Below are positions 17,921 through 28,774 of a stretch of 64,000 bases of DNA, piece by piece. Position 1 is the stretch's first letter. Each line of letters begins with the position of its first letter. The position numbers and the translations under genes were made by a program. The DNA is from Actinoplanes sandaracinus (GTDB taxonomy: Bacteria > Actinomycetota > Actinomycetes > Mycobacteriales > Micromonosporaceae). The notes beneath the pieces were generated by a model that saw only the letters and a program-made list of their open reading frames with translations, did not search any database and was not told the DNA's origin. The stretch lies in contig NZ_JASCTH010000001.1 in assembly GCF_030009775.1 (NCBI RefSeq), positions 432,888-496,887 on the forward strand. The letters run 5' to 3'.

Positions 17921-18305
17921 CTCACGGTAGGCGAGGCGATGCCGTTGACCAGTGGAAACCGGCAGACCTGCCTGTTCGCGGTCCCCGCCCCTCGCCGCCA
18001 GCCGTAGCTAACGCCCGCCACAGCGCCCCGGAAGAACACCTGCCCTACGGCCGAGCCGACCAGGACCGGACAACCGCGAACTGTGGCTCATCACCAGACT
18101 CACCCACTTGTTGTTGTCTGCATTCTCGACGTCATGCAGCTCGCGCTCGAGATCTGGCCAGCCGTCGACAGGCGACGGGCGGACCGCGCCCGGGCGCGCC
18201 AGCCGCTTCGGCCCGGATCGGCAGCGATCATGCACCGTGCTCGCCCTGCCCGGCACGACCGCAAGAAGCGTGCGGTGCGGTTGGCGGGCGGGTGAGCGTC
18301 CAAGG
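17921..18305. other. 385-base gap with no supportable gene
   Basis: The region lies between the start of the secreted-protein gene and the stop of cyp125. It has short open frames on both strands, but none has a ribosome-binding site, a recognisable domain or coding-like composition. It holds one copy of CAGCCGTAGC (17999-18008), also seen as the arms of the inverted repeat at 5191-5245. Confidence 0.5.
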
Positions 18306-20725
<2,420 letters not shown>

Positions 20726-20739
20726 AGGAGGCGCCAGCC

Positions 20740-20907
20740 ATGGTTCCGTTCAAGTTTCTGCTGCTCAGCGCGGTGGTGGCGGCTGTGCTCGCCGCTATCG
20801 GCGTCACGACGATGATGGCGGCGCTCAATCCCAGCGCCACCGAGATCGCGCAGAACGCCGCCAACAACGACCCGCTGATCCCGCCGGACTTCTACGGCAG
20901 CCGATAG
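20740..20907 (+). CDS. 55-residue single-span membrane peptide (DUF2613-like)
   Basis: A small protein with one transmembrane helix ('FLLLSAVVAAVLAAIGVTT', residues 6-24) and a short polar tail ending 'DPLIPPDFYGSR'. It resembles small actinobacterial DUF2613 proteins, though that is tentative. AGAGGAGG is directly upstream, beginning at the fadA5 stop codon, so it is co-transcribed with fadA5 and falls in the KstR-controlled unit. A strong terminator follows. The function is unknown. Confidence 0.65.
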   Translation: MVPFKFLLLSAVVAAVLAAIGVTTMMAALNPSATEIAQNAANNDPLIPPDFYGSR

Positions 20908-20917
20908 GCCGCAGGCC

Positions 20918-20959
20918 CCCAGGGCGCCGGTGGCGGCGATGCCCCACCGGCGTCCTGGG
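20918..20959 (+). terminator. Terminator hairpin after fadA5 operon
   Basis: CCCAGGGCGCCGGTGG (20918-20933) pairs with the near-complement at 20944-20959 (one G-T pair) over 16 bp with a 10-base loop, starting 10 bases after the stop codon of the small membrane gene. Confidence 0.78.
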
Positions 20960-21101
20960 CTGCGCCCTCGTCGCTCGGCCTGAGCCGGCGGCGACGCGAG
21001 GACGAACGCGGCGGGGAAGAACGCCGAGAGGGTACGGGCCGCGCCCTCGTCACCGGCACGAGGACCCGGCCGTCATCGGCCGGGCCCCGGTGCGCTTCGG
21101 C

Positions 21102-22121
21102 TTACGGCACGGGTGTCGGCAGCGGCCGGGACGGGGCGGCGGCGACCCGGCGCCCGCCGCGGGGCCCGGCTCCGGCGGCGATCAGCAGGCCGGCGGCGAT
21201 CAGGACCAGCCCGAGGACGGCCAGGCCGATCGGCACGACCACACCGAGCAGGCGCAGCTGATCGCGGCCGCGTGCCGCCTCCGACCGGACCGCGTCGAGG
21301 GTGGCCTGGTCGTACTGCAGGTCGGCGTCGAAGATGACGACCCGCTCACCGAGGTTCGGCACCAGTTCCCGGTGCTGCTGCTCCCGGTATCCGACGATGG
21401 CGCCGGTCATCGGCTCGACCCAGATCGTGCGGGTGGCCCGGTAGGAGATAGCGCCGCCGGTCGAGCCGGGAGCGAGGAACCCGAGCAGCGCGGCGAGGCT
21501 CTGCGCGTCCATCGGCGCCTGCTGGTCGGGGACCTGCTGCTGGAACCGGTACGTGGGCAGGCCGTTGTACTCCTCCTCGGCCTGGTACTCCATCGGCAGC
21601 ACCCGGTGCAGGGTGGAGTCCCAGTAGTCGTAGGCACGCTTCTCGGTGCCGAACGGGAAGAGGTAGAGATGCCCGGCGAACGCCACGTTGCCCGGGGTGC
21701 AGGGGGCCTTCTGCTCGACGTGGCACTGGCCCTCCCACGGCACGGCCTCACCGGACCGGCGGTCGAGGGCGATCCGGCTCTCCGAGCTGTTGATCATCTC
21801 GCCGGTGTCAATCCGGTTCGTGGAGTGGTACACGTTCCAGATCAATGTCTCGCCGTCGAGCTCGGCCGCGGCGCGGAAGTCGGGCTTGATGCCGGTGGTG
21901 GAGCGCAGCCCGGCGCTCTCCACGACCACCTGCGGGGTGCCGTTGGGCAGCATCTTGGCCTGCACGAAGGAGGCGCTGGCGGCCTCCACCACGACGTCCG
22001 GCGGCACCAGGTCGAGCGGCACCTTCCGCTGGGACGGGACGATGACCCAGGCGAGGGCCATCGCGAAGAGGAGGCAGAGTATGCCTAGACCGAAGAGTGC
22101 CGAGCCGGTGATCCGCCTCAT
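21102..22121 (-). CDS. DUF3068 membrane-anchored protein with KstR box
   Basis: A 339-residue DUF3068 (PorA-family) protein. It has one N-terminal transmembrane helix (about 7-27), a large extracytoplasmic beta-rich domain (about 30-280) with a cysteine pair ('GQCHVEQKAPC'), and a C-terminal transmembrane helix (about 290-315) followed by a short Pro/Arg tail. The biochemical function of the family is not known. A perfect KstR box lies 29 bases upstream, with the -10-like TACTTT adjoining it and a G-rich Shine-Dalgarno before the ATG. I infer a cell-envelope role in sterol handling or uptake. Confidence 0.82.
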   Translation of the reverse strand: MRRITGSALFGLGILCLLFAMALAWVIVPSQRKVPLDLVPPDVVVEAASASFVQAKMLPNGTPQVVVESAGLRSTTGIKPDFRAAAELDGETLIWNVYHSTNRIDTGEMINSSESRIALDRRSGEAVPWEGQCHVEQKAPCTPGNVAFAGHLYLFPFGTEKRAYDYWDSTLHRVLPMEYQAEEEYNGLPTYRFQQQVPDQQAPMDAQSLAALLGFLAPGSTGGAISYRATRTIWVEPMTGAIVGYREQQHRELVPNLGERVVIFDADLQYDQATLDAVRSEAARGRDQLRLLGVVVPIGLAVLGLVLIAAGLLIAAGAGPRGGRRVAAAPSRPLPTPVP

Positions 22122-22149
22122 CGCGTCCCCCCAGGGGTCCTTCGAAAAG

Positions 22150-22163
22150 TAGAACGCGTTACA
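22150..22163. promoter_or_regulatory. KstR box, perfect, before DUF3068 gene
   Basis: TAGAACGCGTTACA fits TnnAACnnGTTnnA fully. It lies between the ipdF stop (22195, same direction) and the DUF3068 start (22121), so it is positioned to control the DUF3068 gene. Confidence 0.85.
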
Positions 22164-22194
22164 ATCTACTGCTCCGTAACATCGTTGGAAAGCC

Positions 22195-22974
22195 CTACGG
22201 GTGCTGGCTGCTCACCGCGATCACCTCGCCGGTCAGATAGGACGCGTAGTCGCTGGCGAGGAACGCCACCACGGTCGCCACCTCCCACGGCTCGGCGGCC
22301 CGCCCGAACGCCTCCCGCGCGGCGAGCATGTCCAGTTCCGCCTCGCTGATCACCTTGGCCAGGAACGGATGGGCGGCCAGGCTCGGCGCGACCGCGTTGA
22401 CCCGGATGCCGTGGGCCGCGACATCCAGAGCCGTGCACCGGGTGAAGGCCATCACCCCCGCCTTCGCCGCCGCGTAGTGGGCCTGACCGGCCTGCGCGCG
22501 CCACCCCAGCACCGAGGCGTTGTTGACGATCACCCCTCCCCCGCCCTGCGCGATCATCTGCCGCAGCGCGGCCCGGGTGCAGCGGAAGGTGCCGGTCAGG
22601 GTGACGTCCAGGACCAGGGCCCACTCCTCGTCGTCCATCTCGGTGACCGGCCGGTTCCCGCCCAGACCGGCGTTGTTGACCAGGACGTCGATCCGGCCGT
22701 ACCGGGCGACCGCGCCATCGATCAGCCGCCGCACCGCGGCCTCGTCGGTGACGTCGCACGGCACCGCCCACACCCGGCCCGGGTAGCCGAGGGACAGCAG
22801 GTCGCGGGTCTCGCCGAGCCGTCGCTCGTGGCTGTCGCCGAGGACCACACGCGCGCCCTCGTCCAGGCAGCGGCGGGCCACCGCCGAGCCGATGCCGGTG
22901 CCGGCGGCCGCGGTCACGACGACGACCTTGCCGGTCAGGAGCCCGTGCCCGGCCGGGCCGGTCGGTGCCGTCAT
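22195..22974 (-). CDS. ipdF: IpdF-like short-chain dehydrogenase (ring C/D)
   Basis: A 259-residue SDR matching Rv3559c/IpdF along its length, including the distinctive 'WRAQAGQAHYAAAKAGVMA' segment and the C-terminal 'SSQHP'. The cofactor motif 'TAAAGTGIG' (21-29), 'NNAG' and the catalytic Ser154, Tyr167 and Lys171 are intact. IpdF oxidises the 5-hydroxyl of the methylhexahydroindanone-propionyl-CoA intermediate in ring C/D degradation. Its start overlaps the fadE30 stop by 4 bases (ATGA). The unit is read from the KstR2-type box at 24145. Confidence 0.9.
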   Translation of the reverse strand: MTAPTGPAGHGLLTGKVVVVTAAAGTGIGSAVARRCLDEGARVVLGDSHERRLGETRDLLSLGYPGRVWAVPCDVTDEAAVRRLIDGAVARYGRIDVLVNNAGLGGNRPVTEMDDEEWALVLDVTLTGTFRCTRAALRQMIAQGGGGVIVNNASVLGWRAQAGQAHYAAAKAGVMAFTRCTALDVAAHGIRVNAVAPSLAAHPFLAKVISEAELDMLAAREAFGRAAEPWEVATVVAFLASDYASYLTGEVIAVSSQHP

Positions 22975-24104
22975 CCCCGGGCCTGACGGGGAAGCCCGAG
23001 CACCCGCTCGGCGACGATGCCGCGCTGGATCTCGTTCGAGCCGCCGTAGATGGTGTCGGCCCGGCTGAACAGGAAGTACCGCTGCCAGCGCTCGGCCGCG
23101 TCCGGTCCGGGGTCGCCGCTCGCGAGGACGTCCACGGCCAGTTCACCGAGACCCTGCCGCCAGCGGGTCCACAGCAGTTTGATCACCGAGGCGGCGAACG
23201 GCGTCCCTTCGTCGAGGCTGCGCAGGGTGTGCGCCCGCAGCACCGAGAGGTCGATCCAGGCGCGGGTCAGCCGGTCACGCAGCGCCGGGTCGGCCGCCGC
23301 CCCGGTGCGCCGGGCCACCGCGACCAGGTCGTCCAGATCGCGTTGGAACCCGATCTGCTGACCCACCGTGGCGGCGCCGCGCTCGAACGCGAGCGTGGCC
23401 ATGGCGACCCGCCACCCCTGGCCGGGCTCGCCGACGACCAGGCCGGCCTCGGTGACCGCGTCGTCGAAGAACACTTCGTTGAACTCGCTGTCGCCGGTGA
23501 GCTGGCGGATCGGGCGGACCGTGACGCCCGGCTGCCGCATCGGCACGAGCAGATAGGACAGTCCGGCGTGGCGCGGGCCGTCCCCCGCCGGCGAGGTGCG
23601 GGCCAGGACGAAACACCAGTCGGCGACGTGGGCCAGGGACGTCCACACCTTCTGGCCGGTGATCACCCACCGGTCGCCGTCGAGCCGGGCCCGGGTGGTG
23701 ACGCCGGCCAGGTCGGAGCCGGCGCCCGGTTCGGAGTAGCCCTGGCACCACAGCTCCTCGGCCGCGGCGATCGCGGGCAGGAAGCGCCCACGCTGCTCGG
23801 GCGTGCCGAGGGCGATCAGGGTGGGGCCGACCATGGTCGTACCGATGTGGTCGACTCGGCTCGGGGCGCCGGACCGGGCGTACTCCTCATGGAAGATCAC
23901 CTGCTCGGACAGCGACGCGCCCCGCCCGCCGTGAGCCACCGGCCACGCCAGCGTGGTCCACCCGCCGGCGGCGAGCCGCCGGGCGAAGGCGAGCCGCCGC
24001 TCGAAGTTCTCGTTCTCGCGGCCGGGCCCGCCGGCTCCGCGCACGTCGTCGGTCACGTTCTCGGAAAGCCATTTACGAACCTCGATACGGAAGTTCTCGG
24101 CCAC
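22971..24104 (-). CDS. fadE30: FadE30-like acyl-CoA dehydrogenase (ring C/D)
   Basis: A 377-residue acyl-CoA dehydrogenase with 'CQGYSEPGAGSDLA', 'VITGQKVWTSLAHVAD' and 'YGGSNEIQRGIVAERVLGLPR'. Its position before ipdF and divergent from fadD3 repeats Rv3559c-Rv3560c-Rv3561, so it is the FadE30 counterpart, acting on the propionyl-CoA side chain of the two-ring intermediate. The frame is open far upstream through the antisense of fadD3, but the true start is GTG at 24104: it has GGAGGT 7 bases before it and aligns with the family N-terminus. Confidence 0.9.
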   Translation of the reverse strand: MAENFRIEVRKWLSENVTDDVRGAGGPGRENENFERRLAFARRLAAGGWTTLAWPVAHGGRGASLSEQVIFHEEYARSGAPSRVDHIGTTMVGPTLIALGTPEQRGRFLPAIAAAEELWCQGYSEPGAGSDLAGVTTRARLDGDRWVITGQKVWTSLAHVADWCFVLARTSPAGDGPRHAGLSYLLVPMRQPGVTVRPIRQLTGDSEFNEVFFDDAVTEAGLVVGEPGQGWRVAMATLAFERGAATVGQQIGFQRDLDDLVAVARRTGAAADPALRDRLTRAWIDLSVLRAHTLRSLDEGTPFAASVIKLLWTRWRQGLGELAVDVLASGDPGPDAAERWQRYFLFSRADTIYGGSNEIQRGIVAERVLGLPRQARG

Positions 24105-24144
24105 TGGCGTCACCTCCCGGCTCACGCGTAGGCTCACGCTACCG

Positions 24145-24158
24145 ACCAAGCACTTGCT
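24145..24158. promoter_or_regulatory. KstR2-type operator in divergent fadE30/fadD3 promoter
   Basis: ACCAAGCACTTGCT fits AnCAAGnnCTTGnT, the KstR2 consensus, within a longer ACCAAGCACTTGCTTGGT palindromic context. It lies 40 bases from the fadE30 start and 21 bases from fadD3. KstR2 responds to the indanone-propionyl-CoA made by FadD3. No kstR2 gene is in the window. Confidence 0.88.
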
Positions 24159-24179
24159 TGGTAAAGCCTTGGAGGTCCG

Positions 24180-25673
24180 ATGGAGACCATTCCGGCGGCG
24201 GTGGCGCGGGCGGCGCGCGACTACGGCACCGAACCCGCGCTGGTCGACCCGTTCGTGCGCCGGTGGAACTTCGCCGAACTGCACGACGAGGTCCGCACCG
24301 TGGCCCGCGCCCTGATCGCCTCGGGGATCCAGGCGGGCGACCGGGTCGCGCTGTGGGCGCCGAACAGCGCGCGGTGGATGCTGGCCGCGCTCGGCGTCAG
24401 CTACGCGGGCGCCGTCCTGGTGCCGGTGAACACCCGGTTCACCGGCGCGGAAGCCGCCGATGTCATCGTCCGCAGCCGGGCGCGCGGCCTGATCGTCACC
24501 GGGCCCTTCCTCGGGGTGGACCGGCTGGCGTCGCTGCCCGCGCCGACGCTGCCGCCCTTCGTGCTGCCGCTGCCGCACTGGGACGCCTTCCTCGACCGGG
24601 CCTCCCTGGTGCCCGCCGCACTGGCGGACTCCCGAGCAGCGGCGGTCCGCGAGGACGACGTCAGCGACATCCTCTTCACCTCCGGCACCACCGGGCGCAG
24701 CAAAGGCGCGATGAGCGCGCACCGGCAGTCCCTCGGCGTGGCCCAGGCCTGGGCGACGATCGGCGGACTCGGTGTCCACGACCGGTACCTCGTGGTGAAC
24801 CCGTTCTTCCACAGCTTCGGTCTCAAAGCCGGCATCCTGGCCTGCCTGACCAGCGGGGCGACCGTGGTGCCGCAGGCGGTGTTCGACGTGCCGCGCACCC
24901 TCGACCTGATCGGGCACGAGCGGATCACCGTGCTGCCGGGGCCCCCGACCCTCTACATCGGGCTGCTCGACCATCCGGCCCGGGCCGGGCTGGCGCCGAC
25001 GTCGCTGCGACTGGCCGTCACCGGGGCCGCGACCGTGCCGCCGGCGCTGGTCGAGCGGATCCGCGCCGAGCTCGGGTTCACGACGGTCCTGACGGCGTAC
25101 GGCCTGACCGAGGCCGTGGTGGCGACGATGTGCCGGCCCGGGGACGACACCCGGACGGTGGCGTACACGTGCGGGCGGGCCGCGGCCGGTTTCTCGGTCC
25201 GGATCAGCGAGAAGGACGGTGAGGTGCTGTTGCGCGGGCCCAACGTGATGCTCGGATACCTCGACGACCCGGTCGCCACCGCGGACGCCATCGACGGGGA
25301 CGGCTGGCTGCACACCGGCGACGTCGGAACCCTCGACGAACGGGGCAACCTGACGATCACCGACCGGCTCAAGGACATGTACGTCTGCGGCGGGTTCAAC
25401 GTCTATCCGGCCGAGGTGGAGCGGGTGCTCGCCGAACTGCCCGCGGTGGCCGAGTCGGCGGTCGTCGGAGTGCCCGACGACCGGCTCGGCGAGGTCGGCC
25501 GGGCGTACGTGGTGGCCCGTCCCGGCCACGAGCTGACCGCGGAGGCGGTGATCGGCTGGTGCCGGGACCGGCTCGCCGGATACAAGGCGCCCCGATCGGT
25601 GGAGGTGCTGCCGGAACTGCCGCACAACGCCGGCGGAAAGGTCCTCAAATACCTGCTGCGGGAGCGGTCATGA
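24180..25673 (+). CDS. fadD3: FadD3-like HIP-CoA synthetase
   Basis: A 497-residue AMP-forming ligase nearly collinear with FadD3, which activates the indanone-propionate (HIP) left after rings A/B are removed. It has P-loop 'FTSGTTGRSKG', 'NPFFHSFGLKAGILACL', 'ITVLPGPPTLY', 'GATVPPALVERI', 'KDMYVCGGFNVYPAEVE' and the C-terminal 'NAGGKVLKY' lysine. GGAGGT precedes the ATG. It heads a five-gene operon with overlapping starts and is divergent from fadE30-ipdF across the KstR2-type box. Confidence 0.93.
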   Translation: METIPAAVARAARDYGTEPALVDPFVRRWNFAELHDEVRTVARALIASGIQAGDRVALWAPNSARWMLAALGVSYAGAVLVPVNTRFTGAEAADVIVRSRARGLIVTGPFLGVDRLASLPAPTLPPFVLPLPHWDAFLDRASLVPAALADSRAAAVREDDVSDILFTSGTTGRSKGAMSAHRQSLGVAQAWATIGGLGVHDRYLVVNPFFHSFGLKAGILACLTSGATVVPQAVFDVPRTLDLIGHERITVLPGPPTLYIGLLDHPARAGLAPTSLRLAVTGAATVPPALVERIRAELGFTTVLTAYGLTEAVVATMCRPGDDTRTVAYTCGRAAAGFSVRISEKDGEVLLRGPNVMLGYLDDPVATADAIDGDGWLHTGDVGTLDERGNLTITDRLKDMYVCGGFNVYPAEVERVLAELPAVAESAVVGVPDDRLGEVGRAYVVARPGHELTAEAVIGWCRDRLAGYKAPRSVEVLPELPHNAGGKVLKYLLRERS

Positions 25674-26506
25674 ACGACATCGTGCGCTACGAGCGGCGCG
25701 GGCCGGTCGCGCTCGTCACCATGAACCGGCCGCGCTACCGGAACGCGCAGAACTCGGCCATGACGTACGCCCTCGACGACGCCTTCACCCGCGCCGTCGA
25801 CGACGACGACGTGTCGGTGATCGTGCTGGCCGGGGCGGGCGACCACTTCTCCGCCGGCCACGACATCGGCACACCTGAGCGCGACGCCGACACCCCGTTC
25901 CCCCGGCGGGCCGTCACCTGGTGGGACCACACCACCCGAGACGGCGCCGACCGGCGGTACGCCCGGGAGATGGAGGTCTACCTGGGCATGTGCCGGCGGT
26001 GGCGGGAGATCCCGAAACCGTCGATCGCCATGGTCCAGGGAGCCTGCGTGGCCGGTGGGCTGATGCTCGCCTGGGTGTGCGACCTGATCGTGGCCGCCGA
26101 GGACGCGTTCTTCGCCGACCCGGTGCTGCGCATGGGGATCCCCGGAGTGGAGTACTTCGCCCACCCCTGGGTGGTGGGCCCCCGCTTCGCGCGGGAGATG
26201 CTGTTCACCGGGGACCGGTTCGGGGCGCGGCGGGCGTACGAGATCGGCATGGTCAACCGGGTCGTGCCGCGAGACGCGCTGACCACCGAGACCCTCGCCC
26301 TGGCCGCGCGGGTCGCCGCCATGCCGGCGTTCGGGCTCGCCCTCGCCAAGCGGGCGGTGAACCTCTGCGAGGACCAGATGGGCATGCGCGCCGGAATGGA
26401 CGCGGTGTTCGGGCTGCATCACGTGGCGCACTCGCACAACGCCGAGGTGATGTCCGATCCGCTCGCCGGCCTGGACGCGGCGGCCATGAAGAAGGCCGCC
26501 GAGTGA
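25670..26506 (+). CDS. Enoyl-CoA hydratase between fadD3 and fadE31
   Basis: A 278-residue crotonase-fold protein with 'VTMNRPRYRNAQN', 'FSAGHDIG' and 'GACVAGGLMLAWVCDLIVA'. The segment 'FFADPVLRMGIPGVEYFAHPW' replaces the usual SEARWG-type catalytic glutamate region, so its two-glutamate hydratase chemistry is doubtful. It could be an isomerase, lyase or ring hydrolase-type crotonase. It overlaps fadD3 (ATGA) and the next gene (GTGA), and so belongs to the KstR2-type operon. Mycobacterial fadD3-fadE31 has no gene here. The related EchA13 or EchA20 functions are possible but unproven. Confidence 0.75.
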   Translation: MNDIVRYERRGPVALVTMNRPRYRNAQNSAMTYALDDAFTRAVDDDDVSVIVLAGAGDHFSAGHDIGTPERDADTPFPRRAVTWWDHTTRDGADRRYAREMEVYLGMCRRWREIPKPSIAMVQGACVAGGLMLAWVCDLIVAAEDAFFADPVLRMGIPGVEYFAHPWVVGPRFAREMLFTGDRFGARRAYEIGMVNRVVPRDALTTETLALAARVAAMPAFGLALAKRAVNLCEDQMGMRAGMDAVFGLHHVAHSHNAEVMSDPLAGLDAAAMKKAAE

Positions 26507-27630
26507 ACCTCGACCTGGACGACGCGGCCGTCGCGTTCCGCGACGAGGTGCGGGCGTGGCTGGCCGCCAACGTGCCGGCCACTCCCCTGCCCGGCGTGGA
26601 CACCCCCGCGGGCAGCGTCGCCCACCGGGAGTGGGAGCGGCGGTTGGCGGGCGCCGGCCTGGCCGCGGTGTCCTGGCCCGTCGAGTACGGCGGCCGGGCC
26701 GCGCCACCGCTGCACGCGCTGCTGTTCGACGAGGAGTACCACGCGGCCGGCGCGCCGGTGCGGATCGGCCAGAACGGGCTGTTCCTGCTGGCGCCGACCC
26801 TGCTGACACACGGGACGGCCGGCCAGTGCGCGCGCGTGCTGCCCCCGATGGCCGGTGGCGCCGAGGTGTGGGCACAGGCCTGGTCGGAACCGGAGGCCGG
26901 CAGCGACCTCGCCTCGTTGCGCTCCGCCGGGCGGCGGGCCGACGGCGGATGGCTGCTGTCCGGTCAGAAGACGTGGAGTTCCCGGGCCGTGGTCGCGGAC
27001 CGGGCGTTCGGCCTGTTCCGCACCGACCCGTCGGCACGCCGTCATCACGGGCTGACCTATCTGATGTTCGACCTGCGGGCGCCGGGCGTCACGGTCCGGC
27101 CGATCCGGCAACTGGACGGCGGCGCCGGCTTCGCGGAGATCTTCCTGGACGACGTGTTCGTGCCCGACGACGACGTGATCGGCGCGCCCGGCGACGGCTG
27201 GCGAGTCGCCATGAGCACCGCCGGGCACGAGCGTGGCCTGTCGCTGCGCGGGCCGGGCCGCTTCACCGCCACCGCCGCCCGCCTGCTCCGGCTCTGGTCG
27301 GCCACGAACCCCGATCCCGCCGCCGCGCCGCCCGCACCGGCGGACGCGGTGGTGGACGCCTGGATCGGGGCTCGGGCCTACCGGATGCAGGCCTACGCCT
27401 CGCTCGACGCGGAAGTCGCGCCCAGCACCACCAAGCTGTTCTGGTCGCACCTCGACGTCCGGCTGCATGAGACAGCGCTCGACGTGCTCGGGCCGCTCGC
27501 CGAAGTGGACCCGGACTGGACCGGCGGGTATCTGTTCTCGCTGGCCGGGCCGATCTATGCGGGCACCAGCGAGATACAGCGGGACATCCTCGCCCAGCGG
27601 GTGCTGGGACTGCCCCGGGAACCGCGATGA
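26503..27630 (+). CDS. fadE31: FadE31-like acyl-CoA dehydrogenase
   Basis: A 375-residue acyl-CoA dehydrogenase with 'AWSEPEAGSDLASLRS', 'LSGQKTWSSRAVVAD' and 'YAGTSEIQRDILAQRVLGLPR'. It lies third in the fadD3 operon, as Rv3562 does, and carries the full FAD-contacting C-terminal motif expected of the larger partner in heteromeric steroid acyl-CoA dehydrogenases. It is predicted to act with one of the two short dehydrogenases that follow on ring C/D-derived acyl-CoAs. The GTG start overlaps the preceding stop (GTGA), and its stop overlaps fadE32 (ATGA). Confidence 0.85.
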   Translation: MNLDLDDAAVAFRDEVRAWLAANVPATPLPGVDTPAGSVAHREWERRLAGAGLAAVSWPVEYGGRAAPPLHALLFDEEYHAAGAPVRIGQNGLFLLAPTLLTHGTAGQCARVLPPMAGGAEVWAQAWSEPEAGSDLASLRSAGRRADGGWLLSGQKTWSSRAVVADRAFGLFRTDPSARRHHGLTYLMFDLRAPGVTVRPIRQLDGGAGFAEIFLDDVFVPDDDVIGAPGDGWRVAMSTAGHERGLSLRGPGRFTATAARLLRLWSATNPDPAAAPPAPADAVVDAWIGARAYRMQAYASLDAEVAPSTTKLFWSHLDVRLHETALDVLGPLAEVDPDWTGGYLFSLAGPIYAGTSEIQRDILAQRVLGLPREPR

Positions 27631-28703
27631 GGCTGGCCCCCTCGGCGGAGCAACGCCGGTTCGCGGACGTCCTGCACCAGATGCTGACCGGCGCGGATCT
27701 GCCGGGGGTGTCGGCGGCGTGGGCGAACGGGGACGTGGGGCCGGGCCGGCGGCTGTGGACGGCGCTGGCCGACGCCGGGGTCACCGGTCTGCTGGTGCCG
27801 GAGCGCTGGGGCGGGCTCGGCGCCGGGCCGGACGACCTGGTGATCGCCTGCGAGGAACTGGGACACCACGCGGTCCCGGGACCGATCGCCGAATCGATCG
27901 CCGCGGTGCCGGTGTTGCTGGCCGGGCGGCCGGCGACGGCCGGGACGGAGCCGGACGCGATGGCGGACAAGTGGCTGCCCGAACTCGTGGCGGGCCGGGC
28001 GGTCGCCTCGATGGCGGCGCCGCCGTGGCTGCCTCTCGCCGCGGACGGCGACGCCGCCGACCTGATCCTGCTGGTCACCGGCGACGAGGTACGCACGGGA
28101 CAGCCCGGACGGATCCACCGCTCGATGGACCCGGCGCGACGGCTGGCCGAGGTCCTGCCCGGCGGCGTCCTCACCACCGGCCCTCCGATGCCGCACGCGA
28201 TCAACCTGGGAGTGCTCGCCTGCGCGGCGCAACTCCTCGGGGCCGGGCGGGCGCTGCTGGAAACCGCGGTCGGCTACGCGAAGACACGGACCCAGTTCGG
28301 GCGGCCGATCGGATCGTTCCAGGCGGTACGGCATCAGCTCGCCGACGTGGCGGTGGCGATCGAGTTCGCCCGGCCCCTGCTCTACGCCGCGGCGGTCGCC
28401 CTCGCCGGAACGGGAACCGCCACCGCCGGGCGCGACGTCTCGGCGGCGAAGGTGGCCTGCGGGGAGGCCGCGGTGCTGGCGGCGCGGGTGGCGTTGCAGG
28501 TGCACGGGGCGGTCGGATACACGCGTGAGCACGGGCTCGGCCGGTGGCTGACCAGGGTGCGGGTGCTTCACGCGGCCTGGGGGACGCCGGCCCGGCACCG
28601 GGAACGGATCCTCGCGGAACTCGCCGGCGAGATGGCCGGTGACCGGCGGACTCCGCCCGAAGGACGCGGGACGGCCGCAAGCCGGCAGGACGTCGCGGGG
28701 TAG
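27627..28703 (+). CDS. fadE32: FadE32-like acyl-CoA dehydrogenase subunit
   Basis: A 358-residue acyl-CoA dehydrogenase homologue of the shorter, divergent type. It has 'GVTGLLVPERWGGLGAG' at the N-terminus and 'YAKTRTQFGRPIGSFQAVRHQLADV' (in the span about residues 213-237), then 'LQVHGAVGYTREHGL'. It lacks the SEIQR-type tail of the fadE31 product, as expected for the partner subunit of a mixed tetramer. The position corresponds to Rv3563. The last 25 residues are a polar tail without family similarity. The start overlaps fadE31 by 4 bases. Confidence 0.82.
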   Translation: MRLAPSAEQRRFADVLHQMLTGADLPGVSAAWANGDVGPGRRLWTALADAGVTGLLVPERWGGLGAGPDDLVIACEELGHHAVPGPIAESIAAVPVLLAGRPATAGTEPDAMADKWLPELVAGRAVASMAAPPWLPLAADGDAADLILLVTGDEVRTGQPGRIHRSMDPARRLAEVLPGGVLTTGPPMPHAINLGVLACAAQLLGAGRALLETAVGYAKTRTQFGRPIGSFQAVRHQLADVAVAIEFARPLLYAAAVALAGTGTATAGRDVSAAKVACGEAAVLAARVALQVHGAVGYTREHGLGRWLTRVRVLHAAWGTPARHRERILAELAGEMAGDRRTPPEGRGTAASRQDVAG

Positions 28704-28774
28704 CCCGGGAACGGCCACGGTCCGGTGGGGCGAGGACGTCCGTACCGAAAAAAAGGGGTGAAGAGGGGGAAAGG

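Noticed and set aside
18008..18295. Small frames of 82 and 70 codons in the gap before cyp125
   Set aside because: No ribosome-binding site, domain or neighbour context supports them.
24105..25625. Open frame extending the fadE30 product to 884 residues
   Set aside because: The extra part is antisense to fadD3, has a frame-shadow composition and no acyl-CoA dehydrogenase similarity. The GTG at 24104 has a good ribosome-binding site.
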